This document shows positions 8,090 through 15,243 of a DNA stretch of 64,000 nucleotides, piece after piece. The DNA is taken from NCBI GenBank assembly GCA_029552745.1, contig JAKPDK010000042.1:186001-250000 (forward strand). Direction: 5' to 3'. Made by a program: the position numbers and the translations under genes. The notes below the pieces were generated by a model. The model was given only the letters and a program-made list of their open reading frames with translations. It ran no database searches and was not told where the DNA came from. Source of the DNA: Candidatus Hydrogenedentota bacterium. GTDB lineage: Bacteria > Hydrogenedentota > Hydrogenedentia > Hydrogenedentales > SLHB01. Every line of letters begins with the position of its first letter. The first letter of the stretch is position 1.

Positions 8090-8758
8090 TTATCGGACAA
8101 GCCCGAACTTACGAAGAGGCCAAAAACGCAACACGGCTTTCCCCACAACGTGGTCGTCTTTTACGGCGCGGAAGCTGCGGCTGTCTTTGCTGCGGTGAAA
8201 GTTATCTCCCACCACATAGTATTCTCCGGGACCCAGGTCCACTTCGGGAGCATAGTCCGATGAAAGGAGCTGTTCCGAATGGAAGTATTCGGGTTGTACA
8301 CGCTGATTATTAATAAAGACTTTACCCTCCTCGATACGGACAGAAACCTTTGGCGAGACATTCCCATTACCGTCTGGAACGGCTCCAGCGAGATTCCGAC
8401 GAGCAGAACGTGGCGGCCCCTCTGCCAACACGCGCTTGACATATCGTTTGCCCTCTTCATCCGGACTGTCAAAGACAATGATGTCACCGGGTTTCACAGG
8501 GTCGAGCGCACTAAATAGCGCCCACCGGCTTAATACATGGGGTAGTTTCAGCACCAAGATTCTATCGTTCGTTTCTAAGGTGGGATACATGGAAGGTCCT
8601 TGTACCTCATAGGCTTCCATGACGTAGGTTTTTATGATAAGAAACAGAACCAGAAACCACGCGATAAGCTTTGCGAACTCCTTAAGTTCTCGTTTCAATT
8701 CAGAACCGGCGTCGCGTGGAACATCAGGGGATGTCTGCTTATCCATTGAGGAATCCAT
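8090..8758 (-). CDS. lepB: Signal peptidase I
   Basis: A 222-aa S26 signal peptidase, which cleaves signal peptides on the outer side of the inner membrane. It has one N-terminal membrane helix (about residues 30-45), then the nucleophile box VQGPSMYPTL with Ser56, the general-base box KRYVKRV with Lys108, and the C-terminal GDNFHRSKDSR box. The catalytic dyad is complete. ATG 8758 is chosen over the adjacent GTG 8761 because AGGA is better spaced from it. It sits between the PHP gene and lpxH in one transcription unit. Confidence 0.95.
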   Translation of the reverse strand: MDSSMDKQTSPDVPRDAGSELKRELKEFAKLIAWFLVLFLIIKTYVMEAYEVQGPSMYPTLETNDRILVLKLPHVLSRWALFSALDPVKPGDIIVFDSPDEEGKRYVKRVLAEGPPRSARRNLAGAVPDGNGNVSPKVSVRIEEGKVFINNQRVQPEYFHSEQLLSSDYAPEVDLGPGEYYVVGDNFHRSKDSRSFRAVKDDHVVGKAVLRFWPLRKFGLVR

Positions 8759-8788
8759 CACGTTCCTGTCTTACAGAAAAAAGCCACG

Positions 8789-9394
8789 TTATATATGAAA
8801 TCTACCACGCAGGAGCGCATCGCGCAAATCGGAAATGTTTCGTACCGGCACGGTGAATGTGGTGGCAAAACGTCCAATCTCTTCTACCGCATGCGCATCG
8901 CTGCAGGCGACTGGCGGCACTTTAGTCGCTTCGCTGATTTTCATCGCCAAGGCGCGCTCATGAGGCTGCAATCTCGTGCTGCAAACCTCAATTGCCGCAA
9001 AAGGAAGCGTAAGAATACGTTCGTCGAACCCCATACCTTCTCGCGTAGGATGAGCAGCAATGCATGCGCCACCGTGGCGTCGAACATAAGCCAAAACTTC
9101 AGCCGGCGGCAAATCTCGTTCCAACTGCGCGGCATTCTCATCCGAAAGACCATAGATGAGAATGTCCCCACAGGTGGAGGTGTATTCAAAACCCGACAGC
9201 AACAAAAAACCTGGAGCATCCGCAGACTGAAGCAACGCCGCTAGTTCATCTTGTGTCCACTGGCGAAAGTGCTCTGTGATAACCAACCCGTCCAGCCCGG
9301 CTTTTACAGCGGCAGGAACAACAGCTTCCGGGTCTGTACGACTGCACGAAGAATACCGGCGGGTGTGCGTGTGAAGATCGATGCGTAATCCCAT
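8789..9394 (-). CDS. PHP-domain metal-dependent phosphoesterase
   Basis: A 201-aa PHP-superfamily protein. The metal-binding motifs are in order: DLHTHTRRYSSC at the N-terminus, ITEH (about residue 40), the GFEYT region, AAHP, and SDAHAVEEIG near the C-terminus. Stand-alone PHP proteins of this size act on nucleotides, oligonucleotides or small phosphate esters; which applies here is not visible. It begins 6 nt after the upstream repeat-protein gene and is followed by lepB, so all belong to one operon. Confidence 0.85.
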   Translation of the reverse strand: MGLRIDLHTHTRRYSSCSRTDPEAVVPAAVKAGLDGLVITEHFRQWTQDELAALLQSADAPGFLLLSGFEYTSTCGDILIYGLSDENAAQLERDLPPAEVLAYVRRHGGACIAAHPTREGMGFDERILTLPFAAIEVCSTRLQPHERALAMKISEATKVPPVACSDAHAVEEIGRFATTFTVPVRNISDLRDALLRGRFHI

Positions 9395-9400
9395 TGCTTG

Positions 9401-10504
9401 TCACTCGGCTCTTTTCTCAACCAAGCCGAGCCGAATCGGCAAGGGCGAGTCCGCACGGTATCGCGGCAACAAGGTTTCATGTTCTCCAATCACCTGACGG
9501 GAAAGGAACAAAATCCCAGGGGGATGTTCACCGGCAATTTCTTTGAGGTACTGCCACCACTCGCCATTGGGAATGGAACGCCCCAATAATTGCGCTGCAA
9601 TCTCCATCGGGTTTTCGCCAAGTTGTGCGTAGATTTCGTCTTCCAAAACATCGTCGTCGCCACCGCCGGCTCGATTCTGCAAGGCACGTTGAATCCGCTC
9701 GGCAAACTCCTGCGTCAAACGGCATGCCGCCTGATACCTCGTGGCAAACTCTCCCCAGCGCGGGTCGCGTTCGTGAACAAGGCGTTCGAAAAAGTCGAGG
9801 CGGGTCTCAATGGGACGACTTTCCAGTTTTGCTGCAAGCGACGGGTTTAACAACAAGTACGTGAAACCTGTTCGCAAAAAAACCGGCAATTCCTGAAAGG
9901 GCAGGCTCTCCTCGGGCGTAGCGGGATAATCGCCATGAAGCATCAGGGCGCGGGTCTGGAAATTCGGCACCGCAGGAAGTGGCTCCGGAAATGCCCCGTA
10001 ATCATATTCCAGACTTGCCGCAACAAGATAGGCACGTACCGCCCGGGGAATGTCACCTTTATCCAAAGCGATTTCCCCTTGGTTCAAGAACTCTTCCTGC
10101 ATTCTGGCGCGAATCCGCAACACCTCATACGCCTGCGCCGCACTGGTATACTTCTCCGAACGAACCGCATTGTCCGCCAGCATCAGCAACAATTCAGAAG
10201 GCATCTGCGCCGGACGTTTTGCTTCAAGCTCCTGCTCAACATGTGCCCAGATGTCTCCGCGACGAACTATCTGGAGTACAGCTCGAAACGTGTCGCTATG
10301 CTCCATTTCCGTGTCCGGTAGCAAGTACGCATATTTAGGAGTCTCAAACCGCTCCGTCGAATCCCGGCGTGCCGGAGAGAATGGAGAAAATAAGAAACGA
10401 AAATTGACAATGTCCCCGTCGCAAACCGCCTTGGCGAGCGCTTTTGCCGTCAATTCTGGATTGACTGTTTTTTCTCCGGCGTGCTGCGCGTTGTTTCTAA
10501 GCAT
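9401..10504 (-). CDS. TPR-like helical repeat protein, unknown function
   Basis: A 367-aa cytoplasmic protein with no signal peptide. Residues ~90-180 contain alpha-helical pairs of tetratricopeptide type (AAQAYEVLRIRARMQEEFL, then GEIALDKGDIPRAVRAYLVA), and the rest is also mainly helical, with an acidic DDDVLEDEIY patch near residue 280. Its ATG overlaps the stop of the upstream J-like gene by 8 nt, so the two are translationally coupled and their products may work together. The family is not recognised; a scaffold or co-chaperone role is an inference. Confidence 0.75.
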   Translation of the reverse strand: MLRNNAQHAGEKTVNPELTAKALAKAVCDGDIVNFRFLFSPFSPARRDSTERFETPKYAYLLPDTEMEHSDTFRAVLQIVRRGDIWAHVEQELEAKRPAQMPSELLLMLADNAVRSEKYTSAAQAYEVLRIRARMQEEFLNQGEIALDKGDIPRAVRAYLVAASLEYDYGAFPEPLPAVPNFQTRALMLHGDYPATPEESLPFQELPVFLRTGFTYLLLNPSLAAKLESRPIETRLDFFERLVHERDPRWGEFATRYQAACRLTQEFAERIQRALQNRAGGGDDDVLEDEIYAQLGENPMEIAAQLLGRSIPNGEWWQYLKEIAGEHPPGILFLSRQVIGEHETLLPRYRADSPLPIRLGLVEKRAE

Positions 10505-11096
10505 TCCTCATCATCTCCGACAAGATCGACTGCACGGTTTCGGTGCGCTCCGACCAGTCAATATTCGGCGGCGTCACTTCTACGAAAGGCAACCGCTCCA
10601 ACACTTTTTGATAAAGGCTTTGACGATAATGACGCAAAATACGCGAGGCATGCCGTTCGTGGGCTTCGTTCCAATTACTCGCCTCCACGCACTCCCGGTC
10701 GCGTCCCGCATCGAGCATGGCTTCTTCAATATATTTTGACAAGAAACCCCGTATTCGCCGGTCAAACTCACGGCGCAACGCGTCCGCTTCGGCAGAATGT
10801 TCATCGACCGCAGTGCGCCACCGTTGCTCCAATGCAATCAAACTGTCACGTTCCGATGTGTACGCTTCCCGGCGATTTGCATTCCCCAGAATGTAAAAAG
10901 CCGCGTTAAGCTTCGCCATCTCAAGCAGATAAAACGCCCGCTTTTCCTCCGTGATCTCCGTCTCCCCAATTTCGTACACGAGATCCTTCATCCGGCGACG
11001 ATATTCCTTCCGCACCTCGCCGGGTTTCGCGTCGCGACCCAGACCGAGAATGGCGTAATAATCAATGTATCCTTCATCTGTAAGCGCTTGGTTCAT
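10497..11096 (-). CDS. J-domain-like protein lacking the HPD tripeptide
   Basis: A 199-aa protein whose first ~75 residues resemble a DnaJ J-domain: YYAILGLGRDAKPGEVRKEYR (helices I-II), then KLNAAFYILGNANRREAY (helices III-IV). Where a functional J-domain has His-Pro-Asp between helices II and III, this has LVYEIGETE, so it should not stimulate Hsp70 ATPase in the usual way. The remainder is a charged helical region. ATG 11096 is preferred over an upstream TTG because GAAGG sits about 10 nt before it. It is the first gene of the minus operon leading to lpxH. Confidence 0.75.
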   Translation of the reverse strand: MNQALTDEGYIDYYAILGLGRDAKPGEVRKEYRRRMKDLVYEIGETEITEEKRAFYLLEMAKLNAAFYILGNANRREAYTSERDSLIALEQRWRTAVDEHSAEADALRREFDRRIRGFLSKYIEEAMLDAGRDRECVEASNWNEAHERHASRILRHYRQSLYQKVLERLPFVEVTPPNIDWSERTETVQSILSEMMRNA

Positions 11097-11282
11097 TTGC
11101 CGACCTTCAAACAAGACTGGAACTTATCTAATGCTCACGCGCCACACAGTCCACGGCGTATTGTATACACCCCAACGCTTTAAGACAACCCACCGACCAT
11201 TGACATCATTTCTTACGAAGAAGGAAGTTATCCCGAACACAAAGGTTGTAGGGGCAACCCCCGTGGTTGCCCAACGTTAGTT

Positions 11283-11300
11283 CCCCCCGCGTGCGGGGGG
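11283..11300. repeat. GC-only palindrome (CCCCCCGCGTGCGGGGGG)
   Basis: A near-perfect 18-bp palindrome in the gap between the J-like gene and the reverse-transcriptase promoter. Related sequences occur at 39829-39847 and 47200-47316. The surrounding 11115-11520 gap contains short GTAGGGGCGACGCC-like fragments but no gene. Confidence 0.6.
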
Positions 11301-11524
11301 ATACAGGGGGGCTGAACTGTGTGACGCCGGCGTGGTAGGGGCGACGCCTGCCTCGCCCCTACGCTGGGACTAGACTGCGCTCCTCGCAATGGCACCGAGG
11401 ACAATGTGCGGCGGAAAGGACCTGCACCAGACATAGGCGCTTTCGAGCGTGTTCTTAAGTGAAAAACGCCCTTTGCCATGTCTGACCTTCTTGAACACTA
11501 TACACTGCGTGGTGTTCTTGCGTA

Positions 11525-11553
11525 TTGACGACTTCGGGCATTTGTGTTAGACT
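11525..11553 (+). promoter_or_regulatory. Strong predicted sigma70 promoter of the retron-like RNA
   Basis: TTGACG (11525-11530), exactly 17 bp, and TAGACT (11548-11553). The predicted start is near 11560, about 160 nt before the reverse-transcriptase ATG. The long structured leader therefore looks like a deliberate transcript rather than spacer. Confidence 0.65.
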
Positions 11554-11559
11554 CTTTAC

Positions 11560-11706
11560 ACTGTCTTGGTGGTGCTCTGGAACGGGGCACAGGTTGATGT
11601 TTCGTCAACCGGGTAAAAATGGTCATGCCGAAAGTGTGCGGACTATCTCCGCAGTGCAAGGCAGGGCGGACATCGGCATTCCTGCCGGTGTCCGCAGTTT
11701 GTAGTT
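11560..11706 (+). ncRNA. Candidate retron msr-msd RNA (structured leader of the reverse transcriptase)
   Basis: Between the promoter and the RT start lies a ~150-nt RNA with four stem-loops in series. They are GTGCTC/GGGCAC (11573-11590, weak), an 8-bp stem with a TTT loop (11592-11610), TGCGGA/TCCGCA with a 5-nt loop (11637-11653), and a 13-bp stem GCGGACATCGGCA/TGCCGGTGTCCGC closed by TTCC (11666-11695). The long last hairpin just before the RT gene is where retrons keep msd, the reverse-transcribed part. I did not find convincing a1/a2 terminal inverted repeats or the usual branching-guanosine context, so boundaries and identity are provisional. Confidence 0.5.
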
Positions 11707-11722
11707 TGGAGAAGGGTGCACG

Positions 11723-12583
11723 ATGGGCTTGTGGGATTGGTTCAGGGGGAATCGCGGCAAAGGGGTGGACGAATTAGCCCAACGATTAGGCATGACGGCA
11801 AATGATTTGAAGCGCATCCCAATTTCCTATAAGGAATTCAAAATTCCGAAACGCCGGGGTGGGGTGCGGGCGATTGCGGCTCCGTCAGTGGAGCTAAAAA
11901 AGATTCAACGAGTTATTCTCCGTCGTGTGTTAGGACGGTTATCAGCGCACCCAGCCGCTATGGGCTTTGAACGAGGACGCTCCATTGTATCTCATGCCCA
12001 GCGGCATGCAGGGAAACGCGTTGTGGTGTCGATGGACATTAAGGATTTTTTCACAAGTACCTCCGCCAACCGGGTGCAGAAATACTTTCGAATCATAGGG
12101 TGGAACCGAGAGGCAGCAGACCTTTTGACCCAGTTTTGTACTTATAACGGTGCGTTACCGCAAGGTGCACCGACCAGTCCCAAGTTGAGCAATTTGGTGA
12201 ACTATAGACTCGATGCGCGTTTGGCAGCATTGGCAGAACGTCACGGAGCCTGTTATTCGCGGTATGCGGACGATCTGACGTTCTCATTTGAGAATGATTC
12301 CAGACAAGAGATTCATGTACTCATCCGCGCGGTGAAGCTTATTCTCCAGGACGAGGGATATTCGCTCCACCTGCGAAAAAAATTGCGGATTCGACGCAGG
12401 TACCAACGGCAATTGGTCACGGGCCTTGTGGTGAACGATCGGCCCCAATTGCCCAGGACAGTCCGGCGATATTTGCGCGCGGTGGAACATGCGTTATCAC
12501 AGGGCAAGCCCGCGACGTTATCGCCTCAGCAATGGGAAGGGTGGCGAGCGTTTCGTGCCATGGTGGAAACGCCGCAGCGTTGA
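11723..12583 (+). CDS. Retron-type reverse transcriptase
   Basis: A 286-aa single-domain reverse transcriptase. Motifs in order: IPKRRGGVRAIAAP near residue 45, GFERGRSI, the retron-type HAQRH (variant of NAxxH), SMDIKDFF with the first catalytic Asp, LPQGAPTSPKLSN, SRYADDLTFS with Tyr181-Ala-Asp183-Asp184, and LVTGLVVN, the VTG motif typical of retron RTs in domain X/7. QGAPTSP argues against a diversity-generating RT, which carries a Q near the end of that motif, and no maturase or endonuclease domain follows. ATG 11723 is preceded by GGAGAAGG. It is transcribed behind the structured leader. A ribokinase gene starts 41 nt downstream; no classical retron effector is evident. Confidence 0.88.
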   Translation: MGLWDWFRGNRGKGVDELAQRLGMTANDLKRIPISYKEFKIPKRRGGVRAIAAPSVELKKIQRVILRRVLGRLSAHPAAMGFERGRSIVSHAQRHAGKRVVVSMDIKDFFTSTSANRVQKYFRIIGWNREAADLLTQFCTYNGALPQGAPTSPKLSNLVNYRLDARLAALAERHGACYSRYADDLTFSFENDSRQEIHVLIRAVKLILQDEGYSLHLRKKLRIRRRYQRQLVTGLVVNDRPQLPRTVRRYLRAVEHALSQGKPATLSPQQWEGWRAFRAMVETPQR

Positions 12584-12624
12584 CACACAGGTTGCTTCTA
12601 ATCAGGTAAAGGTGAGTTTCTATC

Positions 12625-13548
12625 GTGAGTACGCCTACTATTTTGATCGTCGGAAGTGCGAATGTTGATTTGGTGACACGCGTCCCGCGGTGTCCGCGTC
12701 CCGGGGAGACGTTGCTGGGACGCTCGTTTTCGGTGGTGATGGGTGGTAAAGGCGCCAATCAAGCCGTAGCCGCGGCACGCCTCGGTGCCCGAACGTTCTT
12801 TGCCGGATGTGTGGGCAATGACGCTTTCGGCGCGATGCAACGCGAGGCGTTAGCACAGGAAGGCATAGACTTAACCTACCTCAAAACCCATCCCTCAGAA
12901 CCCACCGGCACAGCGGTGATCTTTGTGGCAGACGAAGGACAAAACTCGATCGTCGTGACGCCGGCGGCAAATTATGGCATTTTGCCGGAGGACATCGCCG
13001 CGTTGAAACCTCTTTTTTCGCATATCGATGCCGTGTTGCTCCAGTTGGAGATCCCGCTGGAAACAGTGGAAGCCGTCCTGCGCTTGGCCTCCGAGCAAAA
13101 AGTGCTTTCTATTCTGGATGCAGGCCCTGCCCAGAAGATCCCGTCGACAATTATTGCTCAAGCAGACCTAATTTCGCCTAATGAAACCGAGGTGGAAGCG
13201 ATAACGGGAGTAGCCGTAAGGTCGTTGGACGATGCCCGTGATGCCGCAGAGAAACTCCTCGAGATGGGCGCCCAGGAAGTAGTATTGAAGCTGGGTTCTC
13301 GGGGTGCGTTGTATATGGGACGTGACGAGTGGTTTCACGCGCCTGCGTTCCAAATTGACCCAGTAGATACGGTCGCCGCGGGAGACGCCTTTACGGCGGG
13401 GCTTGCCATTGCATGGCGCAGCGAACTATATCGGCGGGATGCCGTGCGGTTTGCCAACGCCGCCGGAGCGATTGCCGCAACGCGCCCGGGGGCACAACCG
13501 TCCATGCCGCGTCGTGCCGAAGTTGATGAATTGTTGGCAAAACAATAA
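12625..13548 (+). CDS. rbsK: PfkB-family sugar kinase, probably ribokinase
   Basis: A 307-aa PfkB-family kinase. It has GSANVDLV at the N-terminus, the MGGKGANQAVAAARLG substrate-binding motif with the ribokinase-type GGKGANQ, the SPNETE motif, and the catalytic DTVAAGDAFTAGLA, where the Asp of GD is the base. GGKGANQ and NETE point to ribokinase (ribose to ribose-5-phosphate) over fructokinase or nucleoside kinases. It starts at GTG 12625 after AAAGGTGAG. It is the first of three clustered carbohydrate genes (kinase, epimerase, deacetylase). It lies close behind the RT gene and may share its transcript; whether that has meaning is unknown. Confidence 0.85.
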   Translation: MSTPTILIVGSANVDLVTRVPRCPRPGETLLGRSFSVVMGGKGANQAVAAARLGARTFFAGCVGNDAFGAMQREALAQEGIDLTYLKTHPSEPTGTAVIFVADEGQNSIVVTPAANYGILPEDIAALKPLFSHIDAVLLQLEIPLETVEAVLRLASEQKVLSILDAGPAQKIPSTIIAQADLISPNETEVEAITGVAVRSLDDARDAAEKLLEMGAQEVVLKLGSRGALYMGRDEWFHAPAFQIDPVDTVAAGDAFTAGLAIAWRSELYRRDAVRFANAAGAIAATRPGAQPSMPRRAEVDELLAKQ

Positions 13549-13595
13549 AATACAGTCGTTTCCCACTCATCTAACCTGACGTGGAGATTTCCTCT

Positions 13596-14279
13596 GTGCA
13601 GAAGCTGACATATGCCGCATCCGTTATGTGTGCTTGTCTCATGCGGCTTGAAGACGATATCCAAGCCTTGGAGCGTGTTGGGATCGATGAGCTGCATTTC
13701 GACATCATGGACGGCGTGTTTGTACCAAATATTACGTTGGGTCCCGACTTCATACGCGCCGCCAAAGAAATATCAAATCTAAAATGTTTTGCGCACCTCA
13801 TGATCACCAAGCCGGAAACGTATATAAAGCGATTCAAAGACGCGGGCGTGGACGGCATCACGGTTCATGTGGAAACGTCATGCCATGTGCAACGATTGCT
13901 CACAACGATTCGGGACGCGGGACTCTCTGTGGGGATTGCCATCAATCCTGCTACACCTTTAACAAAACTAGATTACTTGTTGGATTATGTCGATCGGGTT
14001 TTGGTAATGGCGGTAGACCCGGGCTATGCGGGGCAAACGATTATTCCGAGCGCATTTGAACGAGTCCGCATCCTAAAACGAAATCTTGTCGAGAGAAAGC
14101 TGCATGTTGCCATTGAAGTGGACGGCAACATTACGGCACGTAACGCGGCGCAGCTTGCGGAAAACGGCGCCGAGATTTTTGTACTCGGTACGGCAAGTAT
14201 TTTTAACAGCGGCAATCCAGCTGATCAGTTTTCGGCATTTGTGCATGAAGTCGACGCCAAACGTAAGGCGTTAGCGTGA
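13596..14279 (+). CDS. Ribulose-phosphate / allulose-6-phosphate 3-epimerase family
   Basis: A 227-aa TIM-barrel epimerase that moves the C3 hydroxyl of a ketose phosphate. Metal ligands fit the family: HFDIMDG, AHLM and EVDGNI. The phosphate-binding end is FVLGTASIF. ASVMC at the start and VDPGYAGQ are closer to AlsE (allulose-6-phosphate) than to the usual PSILSAD and VNPGFGGQ of pentose-pathway Rpe, so the substrate may be a hexulose phosphate. GTG 13596 is chosen because GGAG lies at ideal spacing before it; the in-frame GTG at 13581 lacks a site. It lies 47 nt after the ribokinase gene in the same operon. Confidence 0.82.
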   Translation: MQKLTYAASVMCACLMRLEDDIQALERVGIDELHFDIMDGVFVPNITLGPDFIRAAKEISNLKCFAHLMITKPETYIKRFKDAGVDGITVHVETSCHVQRLLTTIRDAGLSVGIAINPATPLTKLDYLLDYVDRVLVMAVDPGYAGQTIIPSAFERVRILKRNLVERKLHVAIEVDGNITARNAAQLAENGAEIFVLGTASIFNSGNPADQFSAFVHEVDAKRKALA

Positions 14280-14354
14280 TATCGCTTTCTTGCATAAAGT
14301 CGTGCAGGTTTTTCTAGACAGTCGATCAAGGTGAGGAATAAAAAGGAGCGGGCT

Positions 14355-15152
14355 ATGACAAAGCCTGTAGCGTTCGCCGTCGCGGCACATCCCGATGACA
14401 TCGAGTTTATGATGGCAGGGACGCTTATCTTGTTGAAACAAGCCGGATACGAAACACATTACATGAACCTCGCTAATGGTTCCATGGGCACTGCCGTAGA
14501 CCCACGCGAAGTGATCATCGCGAAAAGAACCGAAGAGGCGCGGCGCGCGGCTGAGGTACTAGGCGCTATTTTTCACGAACCGTTAGTTGACGATCTAGAT
14601 ATCTACTATGACCGGGAATTACCACGGCGCCTTTGTGCTGTCATACGCGAAATAAAACCTCAAATCATGCTGGTACAATCACCACAAGACTATATGGAAG
14701 ACCATACCAACGCCTGCCGAGTCGCGGTTTCGGCGGCGTTTTTTCGCGGTATGCTCAACTACATAACCGACCCACCTCGCCCACACATTTCGAACAAAGT
14801 CACCCTTTACCACGCGTTGCCTTGGGGACTGCGGGACCCGTTGCGGCGGCGCATTGCAGCGGGACAGTTCGTCGATATATCCGGTGTTTTGGACATCAAA
14901 AGGGCTGCCTTAGCATGTCACAAGAGCCAAAAAGAATGGTTGGACGCTAGCCAGGGACTGGACAGTTACCTGACTACCATGGAAGAAATGTCTCGCGAAG
15001 TGGGGCGTATGTCAGGACGATTCCCCTATGCCGAAGGTTGGCGACGCCATTTGCATTTGGGATTGTGCGACGAACATGATGACCCCTTGACCGAGGCTCT
15101 GGGTGAATCGGTCTGGGTTTCTCCAGAGTATGAAGAAGCCCTGAACCGTTGA
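14355..15152 (+). CDS. PIG-L/LmbE-family deacetylase
   Basis: A 265-aa zinc-dependent deacetylase of the PIG-L fold. The family removes acetyl groups from N-acetylglucosaminyl or related amide substrates. The zinc motif AAHPDDIEF lies near residue 14 and a distal ligand histidine occurs in YMEDHTNA (about residue 118). ATG 14355 follows AAGGAG, so the upstream in-frame start is discarded. Together with the preceding kinase and epimerase it suggests breakdown or remodelling of an amino-sugar compound. A second PIG-L gene occurs at 22136 beside a ROK kinase, so this gene combination is repeated in the window. Confidence 0.85.
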   Translation: MTKPVAFAVAAHPDDIEFMMAGTLILLKQAGYETHYMNLANGSMGTAVDPREVIIAKRTEEARRAAEVLGAIFHEPLVDDLDIYYDRELPRRLCAVIREIKPQIMLVQSPQDYMEDHTNACRVAVSAAFFRGMLNYITDPPRPHISNKVTLYHALPWGLRDPLRRRIAAGQFVDISGVLDIKRAALACHKSQKEWLDASQGLDSYLTTMEEMSREVGRMSGRFPYAEGWRRHLHLGLCDEHDDPLTEALGESVWVSPEYEEALNR

Positions 15153-15243
15153 TGTCCGGCGTGGCTAAAGAGTTTCTGTTGAAAAAAGAACCGCTGCGCC
15201 GTAGACTCTCTTCGGAAACAATGGGGAGTGTCATCCCAAATCG

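Noticed and set aside
11723-12583. Diversity-generating retroelement reverse transcriptase
   Set aside because: The RT has QGAPTSP and retron VTG motifs instead of the DGR-type SQ ending, and no template/variable repeat pair was seen nearby.
11723-12583. Group II intron reverse transcriptase
   Set aside because: At 286 aa there is no maturase or endonuclease region, and no intron domain V-like RNA was found downstream.
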